A DNA stretch of 64,000 nt from Sanguibacter keddieii DSM 10542. Lineage in GTDB: Bacteria > Actinomycetota > Actinomycetes > Actinomycetales > Cellulomonadaceae. The stretch spans positions 2,666,001-2,730,000 of the forward strand of contig NC_013521.1 in assembly GCF_000024925.1 (NCBI RefSeq), in the 5' to 3' direction. A program made the translations under genes and the position numbers. The notes under the pieces were generated by a model. That model was not told the origin of the DNA and did no database searches. It saw only the letters and a program-made list of their open reading frames with translations. How positions within the stretch are numbered: position 1 is the stretch's first letter; each line of letters opens with the position of its first letter. Shown one piece after another: positions 62,844-64,000 of this stretch.

Positions 62844-64000
62844 ATGCCTCTCCCCGACACGTACGCCCTGGTCGACCTGCCCGAGTCACGACGCGACGAG
62901 CTCCTCGAGATCGACCGGTGGGCCTTCCCCTCGTCGACCTCGGACGAGGTCGCGAGGTCGCTCCCGCTCCCGCTCAGCTGGGACCGCACGAGCGGCGTGG
63001 TCGTGCGGGTCCCAGACCCGACCGCTGTGCCGATCGACGGGGCCGTCCCCGTCCGCGAGACGCTCGTCGCCATCCACTCGTCGTACCCCTTCAGCCACTT
63101 CCCGGTGCCCGGCGCGGAGATCCCCGTGTCGGGCCTGACCTGGGTGGGGGTGCACCCGCAGCACCGTCGCCGCGGGATCCTCTCGGCCATGATCGACCAG
63201 CACTTCGCCGACTGCCTCGAGCGCGGCGAGTCCGTCTCGGCGCTCACCGCGGCCGAGGCCGGGATCTACGGGCGCTTCGGCTACGGACCCGCCGCGCACG
63301 ACCTGCGGCTCACCGTCCCGCGCGGCGCGGCACTGCGCCCCGTCCCGGGCTCGGAGGACCTCACGGTCCGGATCGAGACCCTCGACCCGGCCGTGCACGG
63401 CGACGTGGTCCACGACCTGCACCTGCAGGCCGGCCGCCAGCCGACCGCAGCCGCAGGCATCAACCGCCCCGGGTGGGCCACCCGGGAGACCGACGAGCTC
63501 AAGACCGTGTTCCTCGACGACCCCGAAGCGCTCCGCAACGGCCGCGAGGCCCGGCGCATCGTCATCGTCGAGTCCGACGGCGAGCCGCGCGGGTACACGA
63601 CCTTCCGGCGCAAGGTCGACTGGTCGCACACCGGCCCCCGTGGCACCGTCTCGACCGGCGAGGTCGTCGCGCTGGACCCCGCAGCCACCCACCGGCTGTG
63701 GTCGACCATCCTCGACCTCGACCTCACCCACGAGGTGGAGCCCCTCATGATCCCGGTCGACGACGCGATCACCTCGCTGCTCGTCGACCCCCGTGCCGCA
63801 GCGCCACGGATCGCCGACAACGTCTGGGTCCGGCTCGTCGACGTCCCCGGCGCTCTCGCCGCGCGCCGCTACACGTCCGACCTCGACGTCGTGCTGCACG
63901 TCACCGACGCCCGCCTGCCCGCCAACCAGGGCTCCTGGCGGCTCACAGCGACAGCCTTCGGCAAGGCGACCGTCACACGGACGGACGACGCCCCTGACCT
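62844..64000 (+). CDS. Eis-type GNAT N-acetyltransferase, 3' end beyond the window
   Basis: The frame opens with an ATG at 62844 and stays open to the end of the window (385 codons). The first GNAT domain shows the acetyl-CoA loop VGVHPQHRRRGILSAMIDQHF (about 100-120) and EAGIYGRFGYGPAAHDLRLTVPRG (about 136-158). A second GNAT-like lobe (VVHDLHLQAGRQPTAAAGI, GYTTFRRK, LWSTILDLDLTHEVEPLMIPVDD) and the beginning of a sterol carrier-like C-terminal domain (RYTSDLDVVLHVTDARLPANQGSW) follow. This three-part order is that of mycobacterial Eis, which acetylates lysines and aminoglycosides. Substrate here unknown. Confidence 0.85.
   Translation, partial: MPLPDTYALVDLPESRRDELLEIDRWAFPSSTSDEVARSLPLPLSWDRTSGVVVRVPDPTAVPIDGAVPVRETLVAIHSSYPFSHFPVPGAEIPVSGLTWVGVHPQHRRRGILSAMIDQHFADCLERGESVSALTAAEAGIYGRFGYGPAAHDLRLTVPRGAALRPVPGSEDLTVRIETLDPAVHGDVVHDLHLQAGRQPTAAAGINRPGWATRETDELKTVFLDDPEALRNGREARRIVIVESDGEPRGYTTFRRKVDWSHTGPRGTVSTGEVVALDPAATHRLWSTILDLDLTHEVEPLMIPVDDAITSLLVDPRAAAPRIADNVWVRLVDVPGALAARRYTSDLDVVLHVTDARLPANQGSWRLTATAFGKATVTRTDDAPD

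Overview
The window is GC-rich (roughly 70%), densely coded DNA from an actinobacterium. Evidence for this is the F420 cofactor genes, the DUF222/HNH protein, leaderless and GTG starts, GTGA/ATGA gene overlaps, paired clpP1-clpP2, and two-helicase and DUF1648 genes of actinobacterial type. The gene set, including a probable F420-0 importer, fits best with Micrococcales relatives of Sanguibacter, Jonesia or Cellulomonas. That placement is an inference. No phage, transposase, rRNA or CRISPR array was seen.

Layout. 1-4333: the end of proC, then a three-gene ABC transporter of the proposed F420-0 importer type. 4442-8751: a DUF222/HNH protein, a glutathionyl-hydroquinone reductase homologue, a small unknown protein and an HhH-GPD DNA repair protein. 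9035-16743: a translationally coupled pair, a HelD-like helicase and a 1823-residue DUF4011-helicase-nuclease, which looks like an anti-phage module. 16813-21847: cofD, a satD/membrane-protein pair, and a divergent MerR/MFS pair.

21870-34723 is one long minus-strand block. Read in transcription order it holds beta-ureidopropionase, dihydropyrimidinase, an LLM oxidoreductase, a four-gene ABC importer, a class III aminotransferase, a YdfG-like SDR, an Fgd-like LLM oxidoreductase, cofE and cofC. A MocR-type regulator is divergent to it at 34902. Together these give an almost complete reductive pyrimidine pathway (pyrimidine import to 3-hydroxypropionate) attached to F420 synthesis and F420 enzymes. 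No classical dihydropyrimidine dehydrogenase is present, so an F420-linked first step is the main hypothesis drawn from the window.

36358-42070: a complete oligopeptide/nickel-type ABC transporter. 42341-50047: valS, fadD15-like, an unknown gene and a polar amino acid ABC transporter. 50169-56491: a Vms1-like protein, chorismate mutase, clpX, clpP2, clpP1 (with a probable ClgR site) and tig. 56805-57212: tRNA-Pro(TGG) and tRNA-Gly(TCC). 57283-59852: a small lipoprotein and cysK-cysE, preceded by a strong promoter and a long leader holding a Cys-rich small open frame. 59973-64000: a YtrA-like regulator with a membrane partner, a third LLM protein, an alkyltransferase-like protein and a truncated Eis-type GNAT gene.

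A recurring oddity is short GC-rich tandem repeats (7-30 bp units) at gene edges. In several genes (F420-0 transporter ATPase, cofC, SatD partner) they extend in frame into the protein.
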